A DNA stretch of 64,000 bases from Anthostomella pinea (taxonomy: Eukaryota > Ascomycota > Sordariomycetes > Xylariales > Xylariaceae). Within the stretch, counting starts at the first letter, position 1. The number at the start of each line of letters is the position of its first letter. The stretch covers positions 124,001-188,000 of the forward strand of contig CAUWAG010000003.1 in the NCBI GenBank assembly GCA_963556695.1. The letters run 5' to 3'. The notes beneath the pieces are model-generated. The model had not been told where the DNA came from. It saw nothing but the letters and a program-made list of their open reading frames with translations, and did no database searches. The position numbers and the translations under genes are program-made. Positions 10,822 through 21,538 of this stretch are shown here, piece by piece.

Positions 10822-12576
10822 TTACTTAGACCCGTTGGTCCCATTCGAGCCGTTCGCACCATCGACAGTGTTCTTGGCCAAATCCCCGTGTGTGCCGGCG
10901 CAAGGTGCCCCGTTGTTGTCCGTGGCACTCTTACCCTTGGTAGCACTCACACCGTTGGCATACCGAAGCTTGGAGTCCTTGGTCATGCCGTTGTGGGTAC
11001 CATTGAAGCGCATGTTCGAGATTCCGTCATAACCCTTCACACCCGTGGCTTTCTCCAGACGCGTCGCAATGTCGTTGTCGACCTCGCGGAAGATGGCAAT
11101 CTGGCGCTTGAGCAGCTCCGGCTCCTTGCAAGCCGCCATCTTGCCCGCAACGTTAACGATGAATCGCTCCCGCGCCGGCTCGTCAAACACCTTCTGCCAC
11201 AGCGCTCGTGGGGCGTTGAAGTCCTCAGGGCGGATCTCGGACAAGAAAGAAACGGCTTTTCCGACGAAGTGGCCGTGTGTCTTGTCCAAATCGACTGAAC
11301 GAGGTCTGAACTGAATTGGGTCGATGGAGCTGAGGTAGTTGGGACGGGCCCCCTGATTGTAGAATGCCATTTGACCGTCGCGCTGGAAGTTGCCAAACTT
11401 GTAGCCTGTTCTAGACGCGTTGGCCGGCAGCTGCTGGTAGTTGGCTCCAATACGGTGGCGGTGTGTGTCGGGGTACGAAAAGAGGCGCGACTGAAGGACT
11501 GGGTCGGAGGATGGCTCAATACCAGGAAGCATGTGAGCTGGGTTGAACGCAACCTGTTCGATCTCGGCGAAGTAGTTGATGGCATTCTCGTTGAGCGTGA
11601 ACTCGCCAACCTTCCTGCGGGGGAATTGGTCTTGGGGCCAGACATGGGTGAGATCGAAAACATTGATCTTCTGCTTCTCCCATACCTCCTCGGCCTGTTT
11701 GGGGGTCATCGTTTGGATCTCGACGGTCCATTTGGGAAATTCACCACGCTGGATGGCCTCGTACAGGTCCTTCTGCGAGTAGTCTGCTGAGTAGTTTGCT
11801 GAATCTTCCTGAGTAATAAACTTGGTACCCTGCTGGCTCTTGAAGTGCATCTGGCAGTACACCCAGTCTCCATTCTTGTTCACCAGCTTCAGGGTGTGTC
11901 CAGAGTAGCCGTGCATGAACCGGTAGCCGTCGGGAATGCCTCTGTCACCCATGAGAATCATGACCTGGTGGATTGACTCGGGATTGTTGCACAGGTAGTC
12001 CCAGAACATGGTCGAGTCATCGGCATGTGTGAGATGGGTCGACGGGTCGCGCTTCTGCGTGTGGATGAAGTGAGGGAACTTGGCAGGATCCCGAAGAAAG
12101 AAGACGGGTGTGTTGTTGGCCACCATGTCCCAGTTGCCCTCTTCAGTTCTGAACTTGACAGAGAACCCTCGGGGGTCACGGGCCAGATCATGGGAGCCGG
12201 ACTCACCGCCCACAGTCGAGAAGCGGGTAGTAATGGGGCATTTCTTTCCCTTGATCGAGAAGATATCGGCAATGCAGAGGTCGGGGATTGGGTTTGTACA
12301 TTCGAAGAAGCCGTGAGCTCCGCTACCCTTGGCATGCACTACACGCTCAGGGATGCGTTCTCTGTCGAAGTGGGACAGGAGGTCGACGAGGTGGAAGTCC
12401 TGGAGCAGGAGCGGACCGTTGTCACCAACGCGCTGAGACTCGTATGGGTGAGGCATCGGCACGCCATTGGATGTAGCATAGAGAGCATCCTTGGACGAGG
12501 TCTGACGATCCTTCTCGTACGAAGTGAACTGGTTAGCTACATGGCTCGCAAACGAGGTATCTGCTGATGGCGCCAT
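10822..12576 (-). CDS. Small-subunit haem catalase (clade 3 type)
   Basis: A single uninterrupted 584-residue frame on the minus strand. It splits H2O2 into water and O2. The proximal signature FDRERIPERVVHAKGSGAHG holds the catalytic His81; MVANNTPVFF holds the active-site Asn (154/155); RLFSYPDTHRHR gives the haem-ligand Tyr368. The core ends near residue 510, as in small-subunit enzymes. About 60-70 residues rich in Gly, Asn, Thr and Ser follow and end NGTNGSK, which is not a canonical PTS1 signal, so peroxisomal import by that route is not evident. No signal peptide is seen, pointing to an intracellular enzyme. The gene lacks introns, unlike most neighbours. It diverges from the JEN carrier over 2.3 kb of promoter DNA. 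Confidence 0.95.
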   Translation of the reverse strand: MAPSADTSFASHVANQFTSYEKDRQTSSKDALYATSNGVPMPHPYESQRVGDNGPLLLQDFHLVDLLSHFDRERIPERVVHAKGSGAHGFFECTNPIPDLCIADIFSIKGKKCPITTRFSTVGGESGSHDLARDPRGFSVKFRTEEGNWDMVANNTPVFFLRDPAKFPHFIHTQKRDPSTHLTHADDSTMFWDYLCNNPESIHQVMILMGDRGIPDGYRFMHGYSGHTLKLVNKNGDWVYCQMHFKSQQGTKFITQEDSANYSADYSQKDLYEAIQRGEFPKWTVEIQTMTPKQAEEVWEKQKINVFDLTHVWPQDQFPRRKVGEFTLNENAINYFAEIEQVAFNPAHMLPGIEPSSDPVLQSRLFSYPDTHRHRIGANYQQLPANASRTGYKFGNFQRDGQMAFYNQGARPNYLSSIDPIQFRPRSVDLDKTHGHFVGKAVSFLSEIRPEDFNAPRALWQKVFDEPARERFIVNVAGKMAACKEPELLKRQIAIFREVDNDIATRLEKATGVKGYDGISNMRFNGTHNGMTKDSKLRYANGVSATKGKSATDNNGAPCAGTHGDLAKNTVDGANGSNGTNGSK

Positions 12577-14920
12577 GGTGAAAACAGATTTAGTGGTTGA
12601 TTGCGTCTAGTATTGTCGATTTGGGGCAGCGTTGGAATAGAGTGTTATACCTAGGGTAGCTATGAAAGACGTAGCTATCAAAGACCAAAGATCGATTGGC
12701 TTCAACTAGGGAGCGGGAGGTTCATATATGAATCCAATAGGCCCAGGACTGCCAGGTAAGGCGTGGCAAGTGATTGGTTCCATACCTACTTGACCAGTCA
12801 CTGCAGGTCAACCGTCAATGACGAGTGGTGGGTGGTGACGATGGGAATTGGCATGGTATTGATTGGACAACCTTCTTTCTGACTTCCAAGTGCGGACTCT
12901 AGAGCCTCATGTCCGCATGGGATGACAAGAAACCTGCCAAACGGCCCGGGCTGATTGGTCGAGACCGTCGAGAGCATGAATAGTCGATGATGTCGTTTAT
13001 CAGTCTCTAAAACGGTAAAACCTACTAATGTTAGTCCCTACCTACACTGCGGCTACCGGTGGGCATCGGCTCCAGCTGCCAGGCTGCCAGGCTATCTAGG
13101 TAGTCTCTGGCAGTCTGGGTCTCGGCATTCGTGGTGGTTCGGAGAGAAGACGTATCTAGACAGATCCACTCAGCCACGTGCAACAAGGCGTTTCTGGATG
13201 GCATTGCAGAAAAATCGAGGTTGGCGCGTTGTTGCCGTCGGTGTCACACTACGGTAGGGCGTTGGGGTGACGTGTCTTCGACTAGGAGCACCCCTGATTG
13301 AGACATGGAAGCAGCCAATTGAAGAACCGTATCTTTTTGATATACAACTGACCATGAGATGGATGTGAAAAGCAACGGGACGACACCGGTTGAACATAGA
13401 AGTTCTCAAGTACGGCGACCAACATTTGAAGTTCGTAAGGGGTAGGTGAAAAAGGGGTCCGGCCCCGCACGACCGTTACAAACCGGTCGCCACCGGTACT
13501 GCTACACGGCTACACCCAGAACTGCCAGAGTCTAACATCAATGATCTTATTTTATCAAAGAGCGTACGGTGTCTGCGAGATGAGTAATTCATAGCCAAAA
13601 ACCACAGACGGGACCGGGCCGCACGACTGTGTGGCCATTTCGCTTCCGCTTCCGCTTCCGCGACTCCAGACATGGATCATACTTCTCAAGGCGGCTGAAC
13701 GGCATGCGGCTCACGGCAATCGTCGGACCCTCTTCGAAGTTCGAACTCATTCGAGACCACACCAGTATTGGTATCATACTCTTCTCTGCCTTGCTCGTTG
13801 CAAAGTTAAGAAACGTCAAACGGTTTCCCCGCTTCGTCGTGCGTCTTCGGGAGCCCCATGAAGCCATGCTCTTCATGATGCCGAGAAGTTGTGATTTCCA
13901 TGGGGCACTCTACTGGTTCGGTGCTTTCTCAATCCAATGTCTTGGTTCCTGCGTCCATCTTCAGTTGCTCGGACCATGTCAAAGACATCGGTAGTGCGAG
14001 GATGGCAATGACAGGTGGATGGCTCCGGCTCCTTCATATCATCGAGAGAGATTAGATGGTCACCTATCTAAATCTTCCTGTCCCGGCCATCAAGGATTCG
14101 TGCTGAGTCAGTACTGCAGTTCCTTGCCTTGGCATGCCCGAGACCTTCGACTCTGGCGGTGATACAGCATGTCAGTTTGGCAGTGTGGGTACGAGTGCGA
14201 GTGCGTGTGATCCTACTTGCATATCAATAGTATATGAAGTATTGGAGTAGGATGCGTTCCCCGTTTCCTAGAATCCGGCAAGTGACTCTCGCTGCTGCTC
14301 CCCATGTAGATCTGTACAGGTCCTATTTACATTTTCTACCCGAGCAACCTGCGACAACTTCAGAATTGAGCGGCAACGACGAGGCCGATCGTCTTTGGAC
14401 AGCCAGCTTGACAATACAAGTGACAACATTCTGGTCGGGTCAACTTCCCCAGACCCCGCAACTGTCACCTTGTCCCCAGACTGGGGATGCTCGGGTCTCT
14501 GGTGAAAGGTTGGGGAGTTTACGTGGTGGTACGCTTGGCTCATCTTGGCTGACCTTGGCTGACCTTGGCTTTCCAATGAAGCCTTCTTCGGTCTGCTTGG
14601 CACAGCATCTCTATGTTGCAGTATGCGGAGAGTAGTCGTGGAGGCCATGCGCAACGTGCCATGTGCTCTGGAGCCCTGCTCTGTTCTGGACTTCTTGGGC
14701 TCTAGAGCTTTGTCATGGCCTGGGAGGTTGCTGGGTCTGCCTTTATATCTGCCGGCTCCGCTTACACCATGCTCGAATGAGGTACGGGAACCAGGACGCC
14801 CGTCCATCTGAGTTCGCTGGGCATTCTGAGTACCATTGCAAATTCTCTCGAAGCTCCTCCATACCTTGTCAGCAAGAAGTGTGAGAAATCTCAAGCCGCT
14901 ACTTGAAGCCTGCTGGAAAG
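12577..14920. other. Large divergent promoter region
   Basis: About 2.3 kb between the divergent catalase and JEN carrier. Open frames here lack domain-like composition and overlap on both strands, so no gene is called. It contains a six-base repeat, CTTCCG three times, near 13645-13659, and the 10-bp tandem repeat listed separately. Confidence 0.55.
14531..14570 (+). repeat. Four tandem 10-bp units ending CTTGGCT in the JEN promoter
   Basis: Four consecutive decamers, ACGCTTGGCT, CATCTTGGCT, GACCTTGGCT and GACCTTGGCT, share the core CTTGGCT in perfect 10-base register, one helical turn. They lie about 350 bases before the start codon. Such phasing is what clustered binding sites for one regulator would look like, but I recognise no specific factor. 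Confidence 0.6.
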
Positions 14921-17267
14921 ATGGTGACTGCCAACGAGGTGAGTTTTGTTTCCAATTCCCTGTTCTTCGGGTGCTTGCTAGAGAAGTACAAAGACATGTC
15001 TCTTCACTCACTCATACCTTGACTATCCGCCCTGCTCTTTGTACTTGCTCGCTTGTTTGACATGTTTCTCGCTGTATAGCCTGCGGACCCCCTGGCCAAG
15101 GGCACCATCGCAACTGCTAAGCAGTCTCTCAGCGATCTCTTCGTATGGAAGCAGAGGGTCGTCGTCACCAATGATCTCGGGGAATCGCATACGGAATGGC
15201 AGGCTCCCGAGAGGCTGAGGAACCCCATTTCCTTGTTCAGGCAACTGAGTGCGAAGGAGTGGCTTTTCTTCTTCGTCGGCTTCTTTGCCTGGACAGCCGA
15301 CGCCTTCGATTTCCACGCCCTGTCGATTCAGACCACGAAGTTGTCCCGTTACTACGATACATCAAAGACCAACATCAGCACAGCCATAACCTTGACCCTG
15401 CTCCTGCGGTCTGTCGGCGCTGCCATATTTGGTCTACTTGGTGACCGATTCGGTCGAAAATGGCCCATGGTAGCCAATATGCTCGTTCTGGGTAAGGCTT
15501 GCCCACTCGCTAACATTCCAGCTCTAATCTCTCTGCAGGACTACTTCAGGTTGCAACCATCTACAGTGCGACATTCCAACAGTTCCTGGCTGTTAGGTCG
15601 TTGTTTGGTCTCTTCATGGGAGGCGTCTACGGCAACGCTGTCGCTATGGCGCTGGAGAATTGCCCGTGAGTCTTCTGGCTCTGACAATCTTCATACTCCG
15701 AGGAGACACTGAACATGGATGGTAGAACTGAAGCCCGCGGCTTGATGAGCGGTATAATGCAGCAAGGCTACTCCTTCGGCTATGTCTTAGCAGCATGCGC
15801 CAGCCTCGGTGTCGGTGAAGAGGCCGATACCTGGAAGACGGTGTTCTGGATCGCGACCGGTCTTTCCATTGCTGCTGGTCTCATCCGCTGCTGCTTTCCC
15901 GAGTCGAAGCAGTTCATGGAAGCCAAGGCTACAGGTCATCACATTTCTGCGAGTGACTTCTGGAAGGAGACGAGATCGATGCTGGCCAAGGAGTGGCGGT
16001 TGTGGTTAGTACCAGTCCTTCAATCCTGATCTGTCATGTCCAGGAAGCCGCAGTTCCCTTTCTGCGACAGTACAGGATCCAGAGCACATAGTTCGAAGGT
16101 TCCAAAGGGAAGAGCTCTCGGGACATGTACCAAGCCAAGCCGAGATACGTGGTCACTGACTCAGCACAGCATCTACTGTGTCATCCTGATGACCTGGTTC
16201 AATTACTACTCTCACGTAAGTGAAATCATCACTTATTCAGCTCCTCTTGTGGTCATATCTTGATAGCCCTCTCAAAGGCTGTTTCGCGGCCTTTGCTCCC
16301 AAGACATGTCCCCGGACGCGATACCGCGTGTTCAAACAACTATAGGAAGTGCTTACTGACTTTGGGACCTCTAAAGACCAGCCAAGACAGCTATACAACA
16401 TTCATGATTTCTTCGTATGTCGCCCTCTCCCTGTATGGACTTGCCTCAGGAGCTGTTTGCTCCCAAGGCATGCACCTAGCCTTCCCGCTCCTCGCTGGAT
16501 CGCGTGGAAAGAGATGACTGACACCCAGATTTCTACAGGAAACAGCTGGACAACGCCGGAGCGAATCGTGCTAGCATCCTCATGAAGACGGGAGCCTGCG
16601 TGGGCGGTACCATCATTGGCTACCTCTCCCAGTTTGTCGGTCGTCGACGGGCAATTGTCGTAGCCGCCATGATCAGTTGCTGCCTCATCCCAGCATGGAT
16701 TCTGCCGGTGACCGAGCGTAGTCTCTCAGCTACTGGCTTCTTCATGCAGTTTTTCGTGCAAGGAGCTTGGGGTGTCATTCCAAGTCAGTATCTGCGTTCC
16801 TCACTCTACAAACCCCCACACACGACTGTATATTTTATGCTACCCGCCTGAAGCTACTGGGAGGTATCAACACTGACACAGCGTGTATAGTTCACCTGAA
16901 CGAGCTCTCGCCGCCGGCTTACCGATCCAGCTTTCCCGGACTCACCTATCAATTGGGCAACATGATCAGCTCTCCTAGTGCTCAGATCGTCAACGCCATC
17001 TCCGAGAGCCACTTCCTGCGTAACCATAAGGGCAATATCGTCGAAGCGTATGGCCCGACAATGGGCATCGCCACAGCGATCATCGCGCTGGGTATCGCGG
17101 TCACCACTGCTCTCGGCCCAGAGAAGCGTGGTCGGTCCTTTGAGCATGCCCCTGCAGGTGGTAATATCAGCAATGATGTGGAAAAGGCTCTCGACATGGC
17201 GTCTCTTGCTGAATCCTCCAAGGCTGCCCCTGTCGCTGAAGTCGAGGACAAGAAGACTGCGGCGTGA
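14921..17267 (+). CDS. JEN-type monocarboxylate (lactate/pyruvate/acetate) H+ symporter
   Basis: Eight exons (14921-14938, 15080-15491, 15539-15665, 15726-16004, 16170-16215, 16377-16414, 16539-16783, 16891-17267) give 513 residues. The joins rest on GT-AG signals and protein continuity. Joining exons 5 and 6 creates NYYSHTSQDSYTT, the JEN signature NxxS/THxS/TQDxxxT, which strongly supports the model. The N-terminal third has the usual FFFVGFFAWTADAFDFHALS stretch and the MFS motif GDRFGRK; later parts carry KTGACVGGTIIGY and VHLNELSP-like segments. Twelve helices are expected in the plasma membrane. JEN carriers are usually induced by non-fermentable carbon and repressed by glucose; a phased 10-bp repeat lies upstream. 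The first exon encodes only MVTANE, so the start is less certain than the rest. Confidence 0.88.
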
Positions 17268-18840
17268 TGATTTGGACGGCCGGAAGTTTGGCATTGGAGG
17301 ACTACAAGATCGTTGGCCTTGTTGCTGCCTGTCACCATTGGGCTAGTCATACCCGATTTTACGAGCGGAGGTGTGCTCTCGGTTACTTGACTGGACAGAC
17401 AGGACATCATTGAAATGGTGATGCGTCTATGTAAGGTACGTCTTGAAAGGGAGGTGTCGTTCATGACCGGTGTTGATGGATATCACCATATAGCAAGTAT
17501 TATTTATCGTGAAACAGAAATCCATCTGCCTAAATAGTCAGCTTAACCAATAGCGGACTGCTCCCACGTACATCTGCAGCCAGCCGTCCTCAGCTAACGT
17601 TTTAATGTTGACCGCTTTGACGTGGATATCGGTGGAAGAGTGCTGATGACAGGCCGATTCAAGTTGCGTGTATATGAATTTCGTGTTTCGTGTTAGAATA
17701 GCTGGGCGGCATCAACGTGGTGCCTAGTTATAATTATGCTAGAGATGCTCGTGCCCAAGATCTTGACATCTATCTCTTGCTAGCAGTGGCCACGTGCGCA
17801 CGAGTCTAGACTGTCAAGTGGCTGGACTGCCATCAGCAAACGTTTGTCATCCAGGCCATTGCTTTTCTTGCTACGGTGAGAACTGGCCGCTTGGATTCGA
17901 GTACGAGCACCTCCATTTTGTCTCGGCTTGAGACCAGGAGGGAGTACAAGTAGCTACCGAGGTAGTATCCAAGAGGGAAGTCAAACATCCTTCAGTACAT
18001 ATCTGCATCTTCACCGCATTGTCATGGAGTAGTAGGATAACGGTACGTTGTAATAGACGTAACATGTCACCCAAGCAGCAACACAGGTGCCCTCAGGAGT
18101 CTGCGAAATGCATCGTAACCACTTAGCCTGATGGGCAGCTATGGCAGGCAGAATATCAAGTCCATGCTAGTATTCACTCTATCATTCGTCTGACAAAGAC
18201 TTGGTGAATCCGACAGCCCCTTTTTCTGATTAGAGGCGAAGGAGGGGAAATAAACAACTGCCGAGCCTTCAGCTTTGACCGCTTCATCAGACCCAAACGA
18301 CGCATTCAAGACCAACATGCATATCGTACGCTGTCACCGCTTCTGGTAGCTGATAGGCTGACCCGCATCTACAGTAGCAGAGACCCCTTGACGCGCACGC
18401 CACGATCACCTCGCGATCAGGGTGTCACGTTGTGAAAGGATGATAATGGCGATGCACTCATTGATTGATCAATTAGCTGCAGAGTACCGCAGGGATCGTC
18501 GGAGACGGTTCCTAGGGCTTACTCCACTTCGCCGGAGAATCCTCGATGATGAGATGCTCAGAGGCACGGTGGCACTGAGGTAACCTGACCGGCTCACCCT
18601 CACTTCGAAGTTCGAAGCTCAACCGAGTCGGCGACTCGCAAGGGCTCGTGGGGGGTGCGTAGAGAGCTATGAAACCGGTCGGATTCTCTTCAGTGCGTTC
18701 GCCTTCGCCCTCTGGTATCCCACAGGTTGCCCGTTCGACTGCATGCAGTTGTGAGAGCTGGGATAGCAAGTTCCTGAAACCCATCAACAGCCCGTCAGAG
18801 CGCTAATGGGTGCTCTTGGTTCATTCTAGAAAAGCTGCGG
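17268..18840. other. Gene-poor stretch after the JEN carrier
   Basis: About 1.6 kb with only short frames and no recognisable domain. The first few hundred bases probably contain the carrier's 3' UTR. Confidence 0.5.
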
Positions 18841-20055
18841 TACCTACCTACGCGAGGGACCCCCGTTTTTAAACAGTCTGGTGCAAGTCTTGCAGCACCC
18901 TGCTCAGGCGTGAAAACGATAGATGCGGGCCGCTTTTATAAGCCCCATAACAAATAAACATAATGTATAGAAAACATTATGGCTGGCGCTCCTGCCAATG
19001 TTAATCTAGTAGTTATGTTAAGTTAAATATGCTATTACCGCCGAAACTATAAAACGCACGAACAATCCTGTTAAGGTTAGAACTTTATTAATGCTGCCAC
19101 TTTATTAGCAGCCTGCTTCTCTGTTAAGCCTAAGCCACTTTGACTAGGCATAAATTTCATTTTTATTATTATTATTATTATTTATAATTGTATTAATTTT
19201 TAAAAATAATAATATAAAGCTAAAGTTAAGCTTGTAAGAATTATATATAAAAGTTTTTAATTTTAACTTATAAATTTATGACTTAGTTTTTCTCACTTTA
19301 CTTTTTAAAAAAGACAAGGTTACAGTTTAAGTAAAACCTTTTAAATTACGAGATTATATTATTATTTACTTGTATTAACTAAACTACGAAGCATTACGAT
19401 TTATTTTATTTTTTCAAGCATTTATATATCTTTTAATAATACTATTACGATATTTAGCTTAATAAGGTAAAAAGAGGTTAATAAAGTAGCAGTATTATTA
19501 AAATGTTATAACTAATAAAGTAATAGGTTATAATAGAGTAACAAGCCGTTAATAAGATTACTAGCTTTAATAAAGCTAATAATTATAATAAAGCGACGAT
19601 TATATACGACCGTACGCTTGATTATTATTATATAATACTACTATTATAAATAATTAAAAGAACGGTTGTACGAAATCGTTATTTTATACTAGCCACGGTT
19701 AAAGGTCCCGATAATAATGAATAGTCTAATTTTCTAACTAAAGCGATATTCGCACTGGAATTATCACCAAATCGGACTAGCAAGCTATGCAGCAGCATGT
19801 TTCGACCTGATACCATTGTTGAGCACTTGGAAGGCTGCTGGTGTTAGATACTAGCACGAATGTGTTGAATGGGAGCCGGAGATAGACACCGGAAGATCTC
19901 CAGTGGGGCAGAGACGCACAGGGCATCTGGCCCACCAAGAAGACAAATGATCAATCTCTGCACGCAGAGCAACACAATCAATAGAATCCATCAACATCTG
20001 TGTATTCAACAGCTGGCGCTCTTTTCTAAAAGGGGGGTCCCCCTGGTAGGTAGTA
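18841..20055. mobile_element. Degenerate element: inverted-repeat ends flanking an AT-rich island
   Basis: The left end (18841-18873) reads TACCTACCTACGCGAGGGAC then CCCCGTTTTT. The complement of the right end (about 20025-20055) reads TACTACCTACCAGGGGGACC then CCCCTTTTAG. The two match over about 30 bases with small gaps, like old terminal inverted repeats. Between them lies an AT-rich, TA-rich island (18950-19760) with no gene. The simplest reading is a decayed, RIP-mutated DNA transposon, but no transposase can be seen. The unmutated flank from 19760 to 20025 means the ends and the island may instead be unrelated. Confidence 0.4.
18950..19760. repeat. AT-rich, RIP-like island
   Basis: Base composition changes sharply to very high A+T with abundant TpA, runs such as TTATTATTATTATT, and many stops in every frame, then returns abruptly to normal near 19760. 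This is the usual look of a repeat mutated by RIP in an ascomycete. No protein similarity survives. Confidence 0.7.
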
Positions 20056-21538
20056 ACAAGCCCAGCTTCACTAGGATCACGCGCCGCAACCCCACAGGCT
20101 GTCAGTTCTTGGCTTTTGGCTCATGGTCCCCAGAGATAATAACACGAAGCTTGGCGCTAATAGCTATTACCTATCATATGGATGGTCCTCAACGGCATAT
20201 TTCTCCATCAAATTCGCCGTGGTTCCGTTGCCCCGTCCGTCCCGTCCGCCCGTTCGCCCGCTTACCATTGTTCCCTGGCGAGGACAGAAGAGAATAGAAG
20301 GTAGGTAACAATAATACCAAGATGACCGAATGCTCCATCCTGAAAAGGCATCTGGAAGACTGGAAGACTGGATAGGCGGATAGGCGGATAGGCTGGCTCG
20401 AGCCCTGTAATAACTCAACCCCGACTGGGCTGCTGGGATGAGAAAACCCCACGACTCCCAGATGACCACAACAGATGCATCGCAAGTCTCACCCAATCGA
20501 GTTCCATACCGGTCACACCACTTGGGCCTGCTTCCAGAACGATAATCCCACCAGACACTACCGACACTCTCGCCCCTGTTAGCTTGTCTGTCCGCTGAAC
20601 CCCTACTGCGCAGGGATAGCAGGCTGGTCAGTGGGAGGCTCACGGGCTACTGTGCATGTACGGCGCGAAAATGCCTCCCACGCCGACATATAGGTACCAG
20701 TCACCCAGTCCTACATGGTACATATTCCTCAGATTCCCCAACCTCTTTGCCTTGCCGACAACGTCGGAGCAGTGGATGCTGGCCGACCAGAGGTTATCAG
20801 ACTCCCTCGCGGCATAACATAGTCGGGTCTGGCTGTCTGGTCGCCTTCGAATGATGTGAGCCACGAACGCCTTGCATATTTGATTCACCGAGCCAGACAT
20901 AAATTCTCTCAACACCGAAACTCGCGGTGGAAAAAGCAAAGCCCGTCCGCCGCGATGAGGTCGTCCAGAACTCCAAACGACATACATATAACACATCGTC
21001 CCACCTTCTCTGAGACACTTTGTTACCGAAGTATCAACATTTTCCTTTCCATCCGCAATCATCAGTAATCCGCCAAACACTTTGACTTGTCGGCCAGGCT
21101 CGGGGACGGTTTAGGACCCCAATACGGCACCCATCCTTAGGCGATTGACTACCACAAACAGGCTCTCTGATGGCGAGAGCCAGCCTATAGGTTGCTGTTC
21201 GTCGCTTTGTACGCTCAGATCTCCCAATATCCATGACCACGTTCACTGGTGCGACGGTTAGCTCATTGGCGGCGTGCTTTGCGAGACGTCGTACTCCCCA
21301 TGTTGATTAGCGGCAAGCTACATGCTCGACTCTACGGTAGCTAAAAGAGCTCGCCAAGCCCATATGGTATCGCTGACACGGGATCTGGACCTTTCGCTAA
21401 GTAGCTTGGTTATACCGTACTGCAAGAGACCAGGACGAAGTGCTCGCCATCTCCAGCCCCAAATCCAGCTCGGACAAGACGGCTCTGATCTACGTGCAAG
21501 CTATTAGGCTGAGGAACGACTTGCACATTGAGGTCATC
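20056..21538. other. Upstream region of the 1017-residue protein gene
   Basis: About 1.5 kb without a supported gene. It contains tandem octamers GGATAGGC (three copies, about 20370-20393) preceded by a duplicated TGGAAGAC, and a CCGTCC/CGCCCG-rich tract near 20233-20260. Open frames lie on both strands without domain signals. The part next to 21539 is probably promoter and leader. Confidence 0.5.

Noticed and set aside
14268..15011. A 247-codon minus-strand frame in the JEN promoter and first exons
   Set aside because: It overlaps the start of the well-supported JEN gene on the other strand, has basic/Ser-rich random-like composition and no domain or signal features.
20640..21080. Minus-strand frames of 70-146 codons before the DUF8004-like gene
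   Set aside because: They overlap each other in several frames and have no recognisable domain or splice-supported structure.
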